From assembly GCA_017531065.1 (NCBI GenBank), contig JAFXLR010000083.1:1-8099 (forward strand): a stretch of DNA of 8,099 nt, read 5' to 3'. This document shows, one piece after another, positions 1 to 6,248 of this stretch. Under the pieces are notes generated by a model. The model was not told the DNA's origin, searched no databases, and saw only the letters and a list, made by a program, of their open reading frames with translations. Origin of the DNA: Bacilli bacterium (lineage in GTDB: Bacteria; Bacillota_I; Bacilli_A; RFN20; CAG-826). The first letter of the stretch is position 1, and each line of letters opens with the position of its first letter. A program made the translations under genes and the position numbers.

Positions 1-1
1 C

Positions 2-631
2 TGTTATAAGAAGGACGCATATTTCTATGCGACCTTGGGTTTATACAAACTGAGCAAAGGGTATTCCCTCGAAGCCTTTAATATCATCAATGACAACTGC
101 AGGATGCATAACCATTTCATCGCTGACAGCATCCTTTATGCGAACGATTACGAAATCAAAAACGAAAGCGAGAAGCCTGTCGACACCTTCATGGACGAGA
201 TTCCTTATGAGAGTGGCGCTAGAGAGGCTCTCAATTACACGGACGATCCTCTCCCATTTGATGCCTCGGTCTTAGAGGAATTCCAGAACAAGAATCTTTC
301 CGAATACCTAAAGCTCTTAGGTCTCTCTTTCGAAGAAAGCGCGACCATCGTGAGCCTTTGTGAGATCGCTCTGAATGAAAGCGTCGATAAGCTTCCTCTT
401 TCAACGATCAAAGACATCTTCAAAGGCGAGTCCAAGGAACACGAATATCTCCCAGTCTATGGCGAGATCAAAAAAGACGAGAAGATCCTAAGCATCATCA
501 AGTCCCTCACTGAGAAGAATCTCCTTGAGAGAAAGGGTCCAAGCATCGTCATCAAACACGATGCATATACTGCCTTCATGGCGATCTGCCGACTACAAGA
601 AAAGGGCGAAGTTTCCTCCGCCCAAGCATAA
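2..631 (+). CDS. Unrecognised protein, C-terminal part (5' end outside window)
   Basis: The frame is open from the first complete codon at position 2 and ends at TAA 629-631, so about 209 C-terminal residues are visible. A TTG at 35 could be read as a start, but the open frame continues upstream of it with protein-like sequence (CYKKDAYFYAT) and no ribosome binding site precedes it, so I treat the gene as truncated by the window edge. I do not recognise the family. The product looks soluble and mostly helical, with no membrane segment. The first visible stretch (YFYATLGLYKLSKGYSLEAF) resembles one helical hairpin of a repeat protein. The last 60 or so residues (ILSIIKSLTEKNLLERKG, then SIVIKHDAYTAF) have the helix-then-strand look of a winged-helix domain. 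Both structural readings are guesses. It is convergent with the thioesterase gene, 22 bp away, so the two are not co-transcribed. Confidence 0.8.
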   Translation, partial: CYKKDAYFYATLGLYKLSKGYSLEAFNIINDNCRMHNHFIADSILYANDYEIKNESEKPVDTFMDEIPYESGAREALNYTDDPLPFDASVLEEFQNKNLSEYLKLLGLSFEESATIVSLCEIALNESVDKLPLSTIKDIFKGESKEHEYLPVYGEIKKDEKILSIIKSLTEKNLLERKGPSIVIKHDAYTAFMAICRLQEKGEVSSAQA

Positions 632-653
632 ATTTAAGCAGGTTTTGCTGACG

Positions 654-1364
654 TTATTCGAATTTTAGCCAGACTTCGTAGACTTTTCTTTCGCCTACTT
701 GGCCAATGACATAAAGCACATCATCCTTTAAGGCGTACTTCATCGTGAGGGTTTCGCCTTCTTTTGCTTCTGTGTGGTAGGCCATTCTCCAATCGACGAG
801 CTTCTTGCTCTTAAGGTATTCGCTTCCAAGAAGGTCGCAAGCCCATTCGACATAAACCGTGTTGTTCATGTGCTGGTTGATGTCGCAATCGGTGAAAAGG
901 ACCTTTCTGTCGAGGGTCTTATCCGTCTCAAGAGGGACGATTTTGCTATCGACCGCTAAGGTTTTTTCACGTTCGTCTTTGTATTCGATATCAAAATTGA
1001 TCTGACTCGGGAGGACTGGCTTTCTAGTCTTGGAGTCAATGACGGCCCAAATGGTTTCGTCTTCAAGAAGGACGTTGCCATCCTTATCGAGAACGACGGT
1101 ATAACGAGGGAGGAAGAACCATTTAGGTGGTTCTGGGAAAGTGACGATTTCGATCTCCTCATCATAAGCAGGGATGCGGTTGACCTTTGTGGCGATTCTG
1201 GAGATGACCCAACGCATGCCTTGGTCGAAGATCTTGTCCTTGCCAAAACCTCTGTTGGCGATGTCTCTCGCACCAATCTCCTGAATGATCTTGAGAAGGT
1301 TAGATAGACGGCAGTTTCCCGTCATGTCGCAATAGCAACTTAGTATTCTTGTTTTCTGTCTCAT
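654..1364 (-). CDS. Acyl-ACP thioesterase (FatA/FatB-type double hotdog)
   Basis: A 236-residue cytosolic enzyme that should hydrolyse acyl-acyl carrier protein to free fatty acid and ACP, ending or diverting fatty acid synthesis. Length and layout fit bacterial members of the plant FatA/FatB family (two hotdog domains). The N-terminal hotdog covers about residues 1-125, with the family-like opening DMTGNCRLSNLLKIIQEIGA at 13-32. The second covers about 150-236. The active-site signature is DINQHMNN at 161-168, giving D161, N163 and H165, followed by E199 in YHTEAKEG. As I recall the plant enzyme, its acidic/Asn/His/Glu residues have the same spacing (His to Glu 34 residues). The adjacent plant Cys is Ala200 here. 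The ATG at 1364 is the most upstream start allowed by the in-frame TGA four codons before it. It has no Shine-Dalgarno. It is divergent from the SWIM/SNF2 operon and appears monocistronic. Acyl-chain preference cannot be read from sequence. Confidence 0.9.
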   Translation of the reverse strand: MRQKTRILSCYCDMTGNCRLSNLLKIIQEIGARDIANRGFGKDKIFDQGMRWVISRIATKVNRIPAYDEEIEIVTFPEPPKWFFLPRYTVVLDKDGNVLLEDETIWAVIDSKTRKPVLPSQINFDIEYKDEREKTLAVDSKIVPLETDKTLDRKVLFTDCDINQHMNNTVYVEWACDLLGSEYLKSKKLVDWRMAYHTEAKEGETLTMKYALKDDVLYVIGQVGERKVYEVWLKFE

Positions 1365-1373
1365 AAACGTCGT

Positions 1374-1385
1374 TCAGTATAGCAT
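1374..1385 (-). other. Possible three-codon upstream ORF (Met-Leu-Tyr-stop)
   Basis: On the minus strand ATG CTA TAC TGA is in frame with the thioesterase, ends 9 nt before its ATG, and is preceded by AAAAAGG (1391-1397) with 5 nt spacing to the ATG. If transcription starts further upstream than the extended -10 proposed here, ribosomes could initiate on this mini-ORF and restart at the thioesterase ATG. It overlaps the -10 box, so only one of the two readings is likely to matter in vivo. It may be chance. Confidence 0.2.
1376..1384 (-). promoter_or_regulatory. Extended -10 promoter of the thioesterase gene
   Basis: Read on the minus strand this is TGCTATACT: the TG of an extended -10, one spacer base, then a 5/6 match to TATAAT. 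A -35 at 17 bp spacing (TTCTTT) is poor, which is acceptable for extended -10 promoters. Only 11 bp separate the box from the ATG at 1364, so transcription would begin about 5 nt before the start codon and the mRNA would be nearly leaderless. Assignment is by pattern only. Confidence 0.5.
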
Positions 1386-1447
1386 TTTTGCCTTTTTGAA
1401 AGAAAGCGAAGGGTGAAAAAGAACAAATTTCGACCATTTAAAAGATT

Positions 1448-1475
1448 TTGCTAGTAACGGATGAGGGTATAAGAT
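1448..1475 (+). promoter_or_regulatory. Probable promoter of the SWIM/SNF2 operon
   Basis: There are two overlapping -10 candidates just before the GTG: TATAAG at 1468-1473 (5/6) and TAAGAT at 1470-1475 (4/6). TTGCTA at 1448-1453 (4/6 to TTGACA) lies 16 bp from the second one and 14 bp from the first. Either choice puts the transcription start at about 1480-1482, on or next to the GTG start codon. Neither is a textbook match on both boxes. Confidence 0.35.
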
Positions 1476-1481
1476 ATCCTC
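1463..1481 (+). repeat. Inverted repeat over the -10 region, abutting the GTG start
   Basis: GAGGGTAT (1463-1470), spacer AAG, ATATCCTC (1474-1481). Seven of eight positions are complementary, and the eighth (G1467 with T1477) is a G-U pair in RNA. It sits exactly on the -10 candidates and ends at the base before GTG 1482. It could be a repressor operator. If transcription starts upstream, it could instead be an mRNA hairpin that hides the GAGG and the start codon. Confidence 0.45.
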
Positions 1482-2960
1482 GTGAAACTGTATTCATTCG
1501 ATTTGACAACATTCGCTCCCGAGATTCTTGCAAGGGGGAAAGACTACTTCGAAAACGGCAAAGTCCGAATCATTTTGAATACCCAAAATCATGTCCACGC
1601 TTCAGTGAAGGGGTCTAAGGGTGAAGCGTATAAAGTCCACCTTGTTTTCGATAACGACAGTAAACTCATCGATATGGAATGCTCTTGCCCATATCACCAG
1701 CATTGCAAGCACGAGGCCGCGGTCATTTATTTTCTTATGGATTCCGTGAAGAAAGAGGAAGAAGTTGGAGAAGGTACATATCAGAGAATCGTCAGTTCGA
1801 TTAACGACGCTTTCCAAAGGAAATCATTAAACGGCCTTCGCAAAGCCAAAGAAGAACTCATCACCCTTAAGGACAAGATGTCTTATGAGGAATTAGAGAA
1901 AGCCACATCGTTATTTGTCGCCACATGCTACAAAGCCTTCTACTATGGCGAGGTCGATGGTGGGGTCCATAGGTGCTTCCTTGAAGCGGTCGATAACCTC
2001 GACAAATCACCGATGGATGTTTTCGTTGCCAAAACAATTGAGTCGGCGAAGGATCTCAATGCCTATTCTTTGGGTGAGGTCTTCAACGCCTTCTTAATGG
2101 AAGACAAATATTCCCTCTTAGCCCAGAAGGGTTTCATGGATGTGTATAAAGGAAACAAATCCTTGGCCATTTCCATCTTAAATAGCAGCTCGGTCATAAT
2201 TCCTAATAATTCTCAATCGGTTTACCCACCTTTCGCCTGCGCGATCATCGATAACATTCCTTTGTCCTCTTATCCAACCTTCTATAGAGAGGCTCTTAAG
2301 GCGTGTTTCCAAAATGGCGACATCGATTCAGCGAGAAAGATCGTCAAATTCCTTAACAAGAACCACAACCAAAAATACATCCCAGAAGAGACATACGATT
2401 TCTTAAAGAAAAACGGCAGCGAGGAAGAGACTGAGTCATTCCTTTTGGACGCTTTCTACGAATTCGATAGCGATTTCGATTCCTATCTTCGCTTAAGGAA
2501 GTACGTGAAGAAGGAAAGGTTCAAAGAGATTGCTAAGAAAATCTCTCCAGCTTTGGCGAACAAGTCTTTCCTTAACGCCGTCCTTCTTCGTGATGGTTCT
2601 TTGTTCCCTGAGCATATGCACGCTCTCTCGATCAAAAAGCTCTCCTGCAAAGAAGTCTATCTTTGCCGTGAAGACTTAGATGAAGAGACAAAGGACAAAG
2701 TCGCTAGTCTCATCAAGAGGAAACTCGTTGATCCAAAAGCCAAAACCAAAGAAGCGGTGGAAGACCTATTCTACGGACTCCTTTACCTTGATTACTCTCA
2801 CGACTTCTCTTTGGATACGGCCATGTTTGAGCCATTCATCCTTAAGAGCGTCTCTTCAAATAACGAATATCGTTCCATCTGGCTATCAATAGCCTCACGC
2901 AACGACATGCTATCGAAAGCGGGCATCTACCCCTATGAGGTGAAACATGTTTCTCACTAA
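1482..2960 (+). CDS. SWIM zinc-finger protein (YwqB-like)
   Basis: A 492-residue soluble protein. The first 90 or so residues form a SWIM domain: the typical opening FAPEILARGKDYFENGKV (11-28), a beta region, then the zinc ligands C67, C69, C75 and H77 in a CxCx5CxH pattern, followed by the helix EAAVIYFLM. SWIM domains are predicted to bind DNA or protein partners. The remaining 400 residues are helical and rich in Lys, Glu and Ser; I recognise no catalytic motif there. The start is GTG 1482, because TAA at 1470-1472 closes the frame four codons upstream and the protein begins exactly where SWIM proteins usually do. There is no usable Shine-Dalgarno. The 3' end overlaps the SNF2 gene by 14 bp, so the two are one operon. 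As I recall, Bacillus subtilis has an adjacent pair of this kind (ywqB/ywqA), and many Bacillota instead fuse SWIM to the helicase. Function is inferred from this partnership. Confidence 0.85.
   Translation: MKLYSFDLTTFAPEILARGKDYFENGKVRIILNTQNHVHASVKGSKGEAYKVHLVFDNDSKLIDMECSCPYHQHCKHEAAVIYFLMDSVKKEEEVGEGTYQRIVSSINDAFQRKSLNGLRKAKEELITLKDKMSYEELEKATSLFVATCYKAFYYGEVDGGVHRCFLEAVDNLDKSPMDVFVAKTIESAKDLNAYSLGEVFNAFLMEDKYSLLAQKGFMDVYKGNKSLAISILNSSSVIIPNNSQSVYPPFACAIIDNIPLSSYPTFYREALKACFQNGDIDSARKIVKFLNKNHNQKYIPEETYDFLKKNGSEEETESFLLDAFYEFDSDFDSYLRLRKYVKKERFKEIAKKISPALANKSFLNAVLLRDGSLFPEHMHALSIKKLSCKEVYLCREDLDEETKDKVASLIKRKLVDPKAKTKEAVEDLFYGLLYLDYSHDFSLDTAMFEPFILKSVSSNNEYRSIWLSIASRNDMLSKAGIYPYEVKHVSH
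2937..2943 (+). promoter_or_regulatory. Strong ribosome binding site for the SNF2 gene
   Basis: GAGGTGA matches seven consecutive bases of the ideal Bacillota anti-Shine-Dalgarno complement and lies 3 nt before ATG 2947 (6 nt measured from GAGG). It is inside the last codons of the SWIM gene. Together with the 14-bp gene overlap this implies translational coupling. Confidence 0.75.
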
Positions 2961-5900
2961 GGCAGGGCAAGTAGGAAAATCGCTTTGTGCGGAATACAAA
3001 AAGAGCGAGGCAGTGGTGTCCGCCCTTAAACCTTTCGTGTCGGGTTCTTTTGGTATTGCCTTCTCTTACGACAAAGATAACGAAACGATCGTCTATGAAG
3101 CTTTCGCCAAAGACTCAACCCCAAACGAATCCCATTACGTCTACCTTGAAGTTCAAGGCGATGGAAGACCTCTTGAGCGTATGGATAAGAATTCTGCCTT
3201 AGTCGGTTTACTCGCAGAACAGAAGGCTCTCTATATCTATCTCTTCGAAAAAGAGATGAGCCTATCCATGAGTGAGCTTACTGAAATTTATAAGCCAATC
3301 TCTCAATTTATTAAGCCAATCATGCCTCTTTCTTCCATGCAAATCGAAAAAAGAGCAAGGATTCGCAAGGATTTTTTGAATTTCATCAAGGTCGACGAGA
3401 AGAAAAAAGCCAAGGAAGAGGAAGCGGAAAGATATACTCCACTTGGAAAGATCCAGGTTTCTTTGACTTTCAGGCAAATCCTTGATGAGGATAAGTTCAC
3501 TGTTGAGATTACCCTCAACGATGAGGATGACAAATCGATCAAGATTGAGAACCTCAAGACCTTCATCAACTGCTTCGTTAACGGTGAGATGTATAAGTTC
3601 AGGAGATACTCGCTTATGCCGACCCCTGAGGTTTTCGATGAGACAAGTTTAGAGATCCTCAAATACTTCGTGAACGTCTGTAACCGCAGACAGGAATATA
3701 ACACCAGCACCCCGGTCACATTGGGCATCAGCCAATTAGCGAAACTCCTTGGCATCGTCCATGGCAAATACGTCCATTTTGGAAGCGAGCAGTATTATGT
3801 CGACTCCGAAGTCCATCAAGCCGGTTACAAAGTCCTTCCAAATGAAGAGCTCGAATTCCAACCTCCACTTAGAACGGTTGAGATGTTTAGAAGTATCGTC
3901 AATTCCGAGCACATAATCCTTCTCGATAAGAGCGCGGGCCTCATTGAGGTCTATCGTTTCCCTAACGAGACCATGGGTAAGGTCTATTGCTTCTTCTTAG
4001 AACATAGAGATGTCGATCTTTCAGCGATCAAAGACATCATCTTCGAGAAAATCCCTCTTGAGTATTCACTCAACTCAACTATGCCAAAGGATGAGAGCCA
4101 GTTACGCATCTCCCTCTATCTCGACATGAATGAAGAAGGGCATATCACCTTCAGAACAATCTACACTCTGTTTGGCGAAATCAAAGACAGGGATGAGCTT
4201 AATGAGAACTATTATTACAAAGCCTCACTGAGCGCTTTCGATAAGGAATTAGAGAACGTCGGAGGATTAGAGAACGGCGCTCTCAAAGAACCAGAGAAGA
4301 TTCTTAAGTTCTTGCAACAAGACCTCACCAAACTTAAGAGTCTTGCTGACGTCATGCTCTCCGAGAAACTTCAGAACACTAAAGTGAGGAGACCAGAATC
4401 CCTTTCAATCAGCATCCAGAACAACATCAATTGGCTTTCGGTTTCCATCAAATCGAAGGAGTTCTCCCCAGAAGAGGTTTCTAAGATCCTCGACTCATAC
4501 AAAAAGAAGAAGAAGTTCGTTCTCCTTCGTGGCCAATACATCCTTTTGAAGGATGAAGATTTAAGCGTCGCTTCCGAGATCAAAGAATCTGTGAAGATGA
4601 ATAACAAAATGGAAGTGGACGAACAGCCAATCTATGAAGCCTTCAAGCTTCTTGCTTTAGAAGAGCAGGGCACCAAGATCGAGTTCTCCGATTTCGTCGG
4701 TCACGTCATCGATGACATTTCTAACTTCAAGGAAACAGAGATTACTCTCACCAAAGAGGTTAAGCGTGTCGTCAGGTCATACCAGGAAGCCGGCATCAAG
4801 TGGCTTACCGTTCTCCATAAGTACCGTCTAGGCGGCATCCTTGCCGACGATATGGGCTTAGGCAAAACGCTTGAGGTCATCTCTTTCCTCGAAGGCCTTA
4901 AAGAAGAAAAGCCATCGCTCATCATCGCTCCTAAGAGCGTCATCTATAACTGGCTCAGTGTGTTCAAACGTTGGGCACCATCATTAGATGCTTTTGTCAT
5001 TGATGGAACCAAAGACGAAAGAGTCAAAGCCATCAGCAAGATCAAGAACAACAAGAAGTCTTTCTTCATCACCTCATATGACTCAATGAGAAATGATGAG
5101 GCTCTCTACAAGAACAAAGAGTTCGAAGTCCTTATCACCGATGAGGCTCAATATATCAAGAATGGAGCGGCTCTCAAATCGCAAGCTGTCCGTACCTTAA
5201 AATCTATGAGCAGATTCGCCCTTACTGGAACCCCAATTGAGAATTCTATGGCGGATTTGTGGGCGATATTTGACTTTTTGATGCCTGGATATCTCGATTC
5301 TTTCAATATTTTCAAGACAAGGTACATTCTTGCCGGAGACCAGGTTAAAGCAAGAGCATCCTTATCAAGAAAGATCACTCCATTCCTCCTAAGAAGAACT
5401 AAAGCGGAAGTCCTTAAAGACCTTCCAAAGAAAACAACTGAGATCATCACCCTCACGATGAACGATGAGGCAAGAAGGTATTACGATGCCGTCCTTATCG
5501 ACACGAGGAACAAGATCAAACAAAAGAGGGAAGAACCAACCAAGGGAGACAAGTATTCCGAGAAAGGACTCTTCTCTGTTTTGCCTTTGCTTACTAGGCT
5601 CCGTGAGATCTGCGTTGACCCATCTGCGTTCTTAGATGGCTTTAGCGAAGAATCCGCGAAGATGGCATACGCTCTTTCATATATCACTATCGCATTAGAA
5701 GAAGGGCACAAAGTCCTTGTCTTCTCTTCCTTCACAAAGGTACTCGACCACCTAACCGTTCTCTTACGAGAATCTGGTGTGAAATCATACTACATTTATG
5801 GTGCGACCGAAGCCGATGACCGCCTTAGCATGGCGGAGAGCTTCAACACGAAGAATGACGTCAATGTCATGCTCGTTTCTCTTAAGGCCGGAGGCACCGG

Positions 5901-6165
5901 TCTTAACCTCCATGGAGCGGACATCGTCCTCCATCTCGACCCATGGTGGAATGTCGCAGCAGAAGAGCAAGCCACAGACCGCGCTTACCGCATCGGGCAG
6001 AAGAGACCAGTTTCCGTTGTGAAACTGATTTGCCATAATTCGATTGAAGAGAAGGTAGTTCAACTTCAAGAAAACAAACGCGAGCTTTATAATCAAGTAA
6101 TCAAGAGCGGAGAAGAAGCAATTTCGAGGCTCAATATCGAAGATATTAAATTCTTGCTGAGCTAG
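2947..6165 (+). CDS. SNF2/Swi2-family ATPase with bacterial SNF2-associated N-terminal region (YwqA-like)
   Basis: A 1072-residue DNA translocase of the SNF2 family (superfamily 2), expected to move on double-stranded DNA using ATP and remodel protein-DNA complexes. Residues about 165-560 look like the bacterial SNF2-associated region (for example LRISLYLDMNEEGHITF, 386-402). The motor follows in order: YQEAGIKWL 612-620, Walker A ADDMGLGKT 633-641, Ia LIIAPKSVIYNW 658-669, Walker B DEAQ 732-735, motif III ALTGTPIENS 758-767, FLLRRTK 813-819, motif IV KVLVFSSFT 922-930, motif V KAGGTGLNL 980-988, motif VI QATDRAYRIGQ 1008-1018. All key residues are present, so it should be active. A Lys/Glu-rich, possibly coiled segment lies at 148-162. 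It has no SWIM domain of its own; that is supplied by the overlapping upstream gene. ATG 2947 is set by the GAGGTGA site. The cellular role of such pairs (transcription recycling, repair, replication) cannot be told from sequence. Confidence 0.93.
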   Translation: MFLTKAGQVGKSLCAEYKKSEAVVSALKPFVSGSFGIAFSYDKDNETIVYEAFAKDSTPNESHYVYLEVQGDGRPLERMDKNSALVGLLAEQKALYIYLFEKEMSLSMSELTEIYKPISQFIKPIMPLSSMQIEKRARIRKDFLNFIKVDEKKKAKEEEAERYTPLGKIQVSLTFRQILDEDKFTVEITLNDEDDKSIKIENLKTFINCFVNGEMYKFRRYSLMPTPEVFDETSLEILKYFVNVCNRRQEYNTSTPVTLGISQLAKLLGIVHGKYVHFGSEQYYVDSEVHQAGYKVLPNEELEFQPPLRTVEMFRSIVNSEHIILLDKSAGLIEVYRFPNETMGKVYCFFLEHRDVDLSAIKDIIFEKIPLEYSLNSTMPKDESQLRISLYLDMNEEGHITFRTIYTLFGEIKDRDELNENYYYKASLSAFDKELENVGGLENGALKEPEKILKFLQQDLTKLKSLADVMLSEKLQNTKVRRPESLSISIQNNINWLSVSIKSKEFSPEEVSKILDSYKKKKKFVLLRGQYILLKDEDLSVASEIKESVKMNNKMEVDEQPIYEAFKLLALEEQGTKIEFSDFVGHVIDDISNFKETEITLTKEVKRVVRSYQEAGIKWLTVLHKYRLGGILADDMGLGKTLEVISFLEGLKEEKPSLIIAPKSVIYNWLSVFKRWAPSLDAFVIDGTKDERVKAISKIKNNKKSFFITSYDSMRNDEALYKNKEFEVLITDEAQYIKNGAALKSQAVRTLKSMSRFALTGTPIENSMADLWAIFDFLMPGYLDSFNIFKTRYILAGDQVKARASLSRKITPFLLRRTKAEVLKDLPKKTTEIITLTMNDEARRYYDAVLIDTRNKIKQKREEPTKGDKYSEKGLFSVLPLLTRLREICVDPSAFLDGFSEESAKMAYALSYITIALEEGHKVLVFSSFTKVLDHLTVLLRESGVKSYYIYGATEADDRLSMAESFNTKNDVNVMLVSLKAGGTGLNLHGADIVLHLDPWWNVAAEEQATDRAYRIGQKRPVSVVKLICHNSIEEKVVQLQENKRELYNQVIKSGEEAISRLNIEDIKFLLS

Positions 6166-6167
6166 TT

Positions 6168-6186
6168 CCCGCATACGCGGGTTTAT
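6168..6186 (+). terminator. Candidate intrinsic terminator after the SNF2 gene
   Basis: Starting 2 bp after the TAG stop, CCCGC (6168-6172) pairs with GCGGG (6177-6181) around the loop ATAC, followed by TTTAT. The stem is all G-C but only 5 bp, and the U tract is short, so termination may be partial. Its 3' flank overlaps the likely -35 area of the next gene. Confidence 0.4.
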
Positions 6187-6210
6187 CGCGCAAGACACTC
6201 GTGATAGAAT
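6182..6210 (+). promoter_or_regulatory. Extended -10 promoter of the flippase-like/GT4 operon
   Basis: TGATAGAAT at 6202-6210 is an extended -10 (TG, one base, then TAGAAT, 5/6). TTTATC at 6182-6187 is a weak -35 (3/6) with 17-bp spacing. The predicted start is near 6217, giving a leader of about 32 nt made up mainly of the inverted repeat at 6214-6237. The promoter implies that this operon is transcribed separately from the SNF2 operon. Confidence 0.5.
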
Positions 6211-6213
6211 TCT

Positions 6214-6237
6214 TTTAGTCTCGAAACTGAGACTAAA
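6214..6237 (+). repeat. Perfect 9-bp inverted repeat in the leader of the flippase-like gene
   Basis: TTTAGTCTC (6214-6222), loop GAAACT, GAGACTAAA (6229-6237), all nine positions complementary. It begins just downstream of the -10 box, covers the predicted transcription start, and is followed by CGTTTTTACTT and then the ATG at 6249. Three readings are possible: operator for a dimeric repressor, 5' mRNA hairpin affecting translation of a gene that lacks a Shine-Dalgarno, or a terminator for readthrough from upstream (the U run starts two bases after the stem). The sequence does not decide between them. Confidence 0.6.
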
Positions 6238-6248
6238 CGTTTTTACTT

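Noticed and set aside
35..631. Complete gene starting with TTG at 35
   Set aside because: The frame is open and protein-like back to the window edge and no ribosome binding site precedes the TTG, so truncation by the window is the simpler reading.
632..653. Hairpin AGCA (637-640) with TGCT (646-649) between the two convergent genes as a shared terminator
   Set aside because: Only four pairs and no T run on either side; it would be a very weak terminator.
1374..1385. Thioesterase start moved upstream to the ATG at 1385 with TGA read as tryptophan (Mycoplasma code)
   Set aside because: Every tryptophan in the called genes is TGG and none contains an in-frame TGA, so code 4 is not supported.
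3303..3767. Antisense open frame of 154 codons inside the SNF2 gene
   Set aside because: It lies wholly within a conserved coding frame, its translation has low-complexity Ser/Leu-rich composition and no domain, and no start signal is evident.
5785..6198. Antisense open frame of 137 codons over the 3' end of the SNF2 gene
   Set aside because: It is opposite the conserved motifs V and VI of the helicase and has no recognisable domain, so it is a shadow of the codon pattern.
6235..6242. Palindrome AAACGTTT just before the flippase-like gene as a second operator
   Set aside because: Eight bases of self-complementary A/T-rich sequence are common by chance, and it overlaps the arm of the much stronger inverted repeat.
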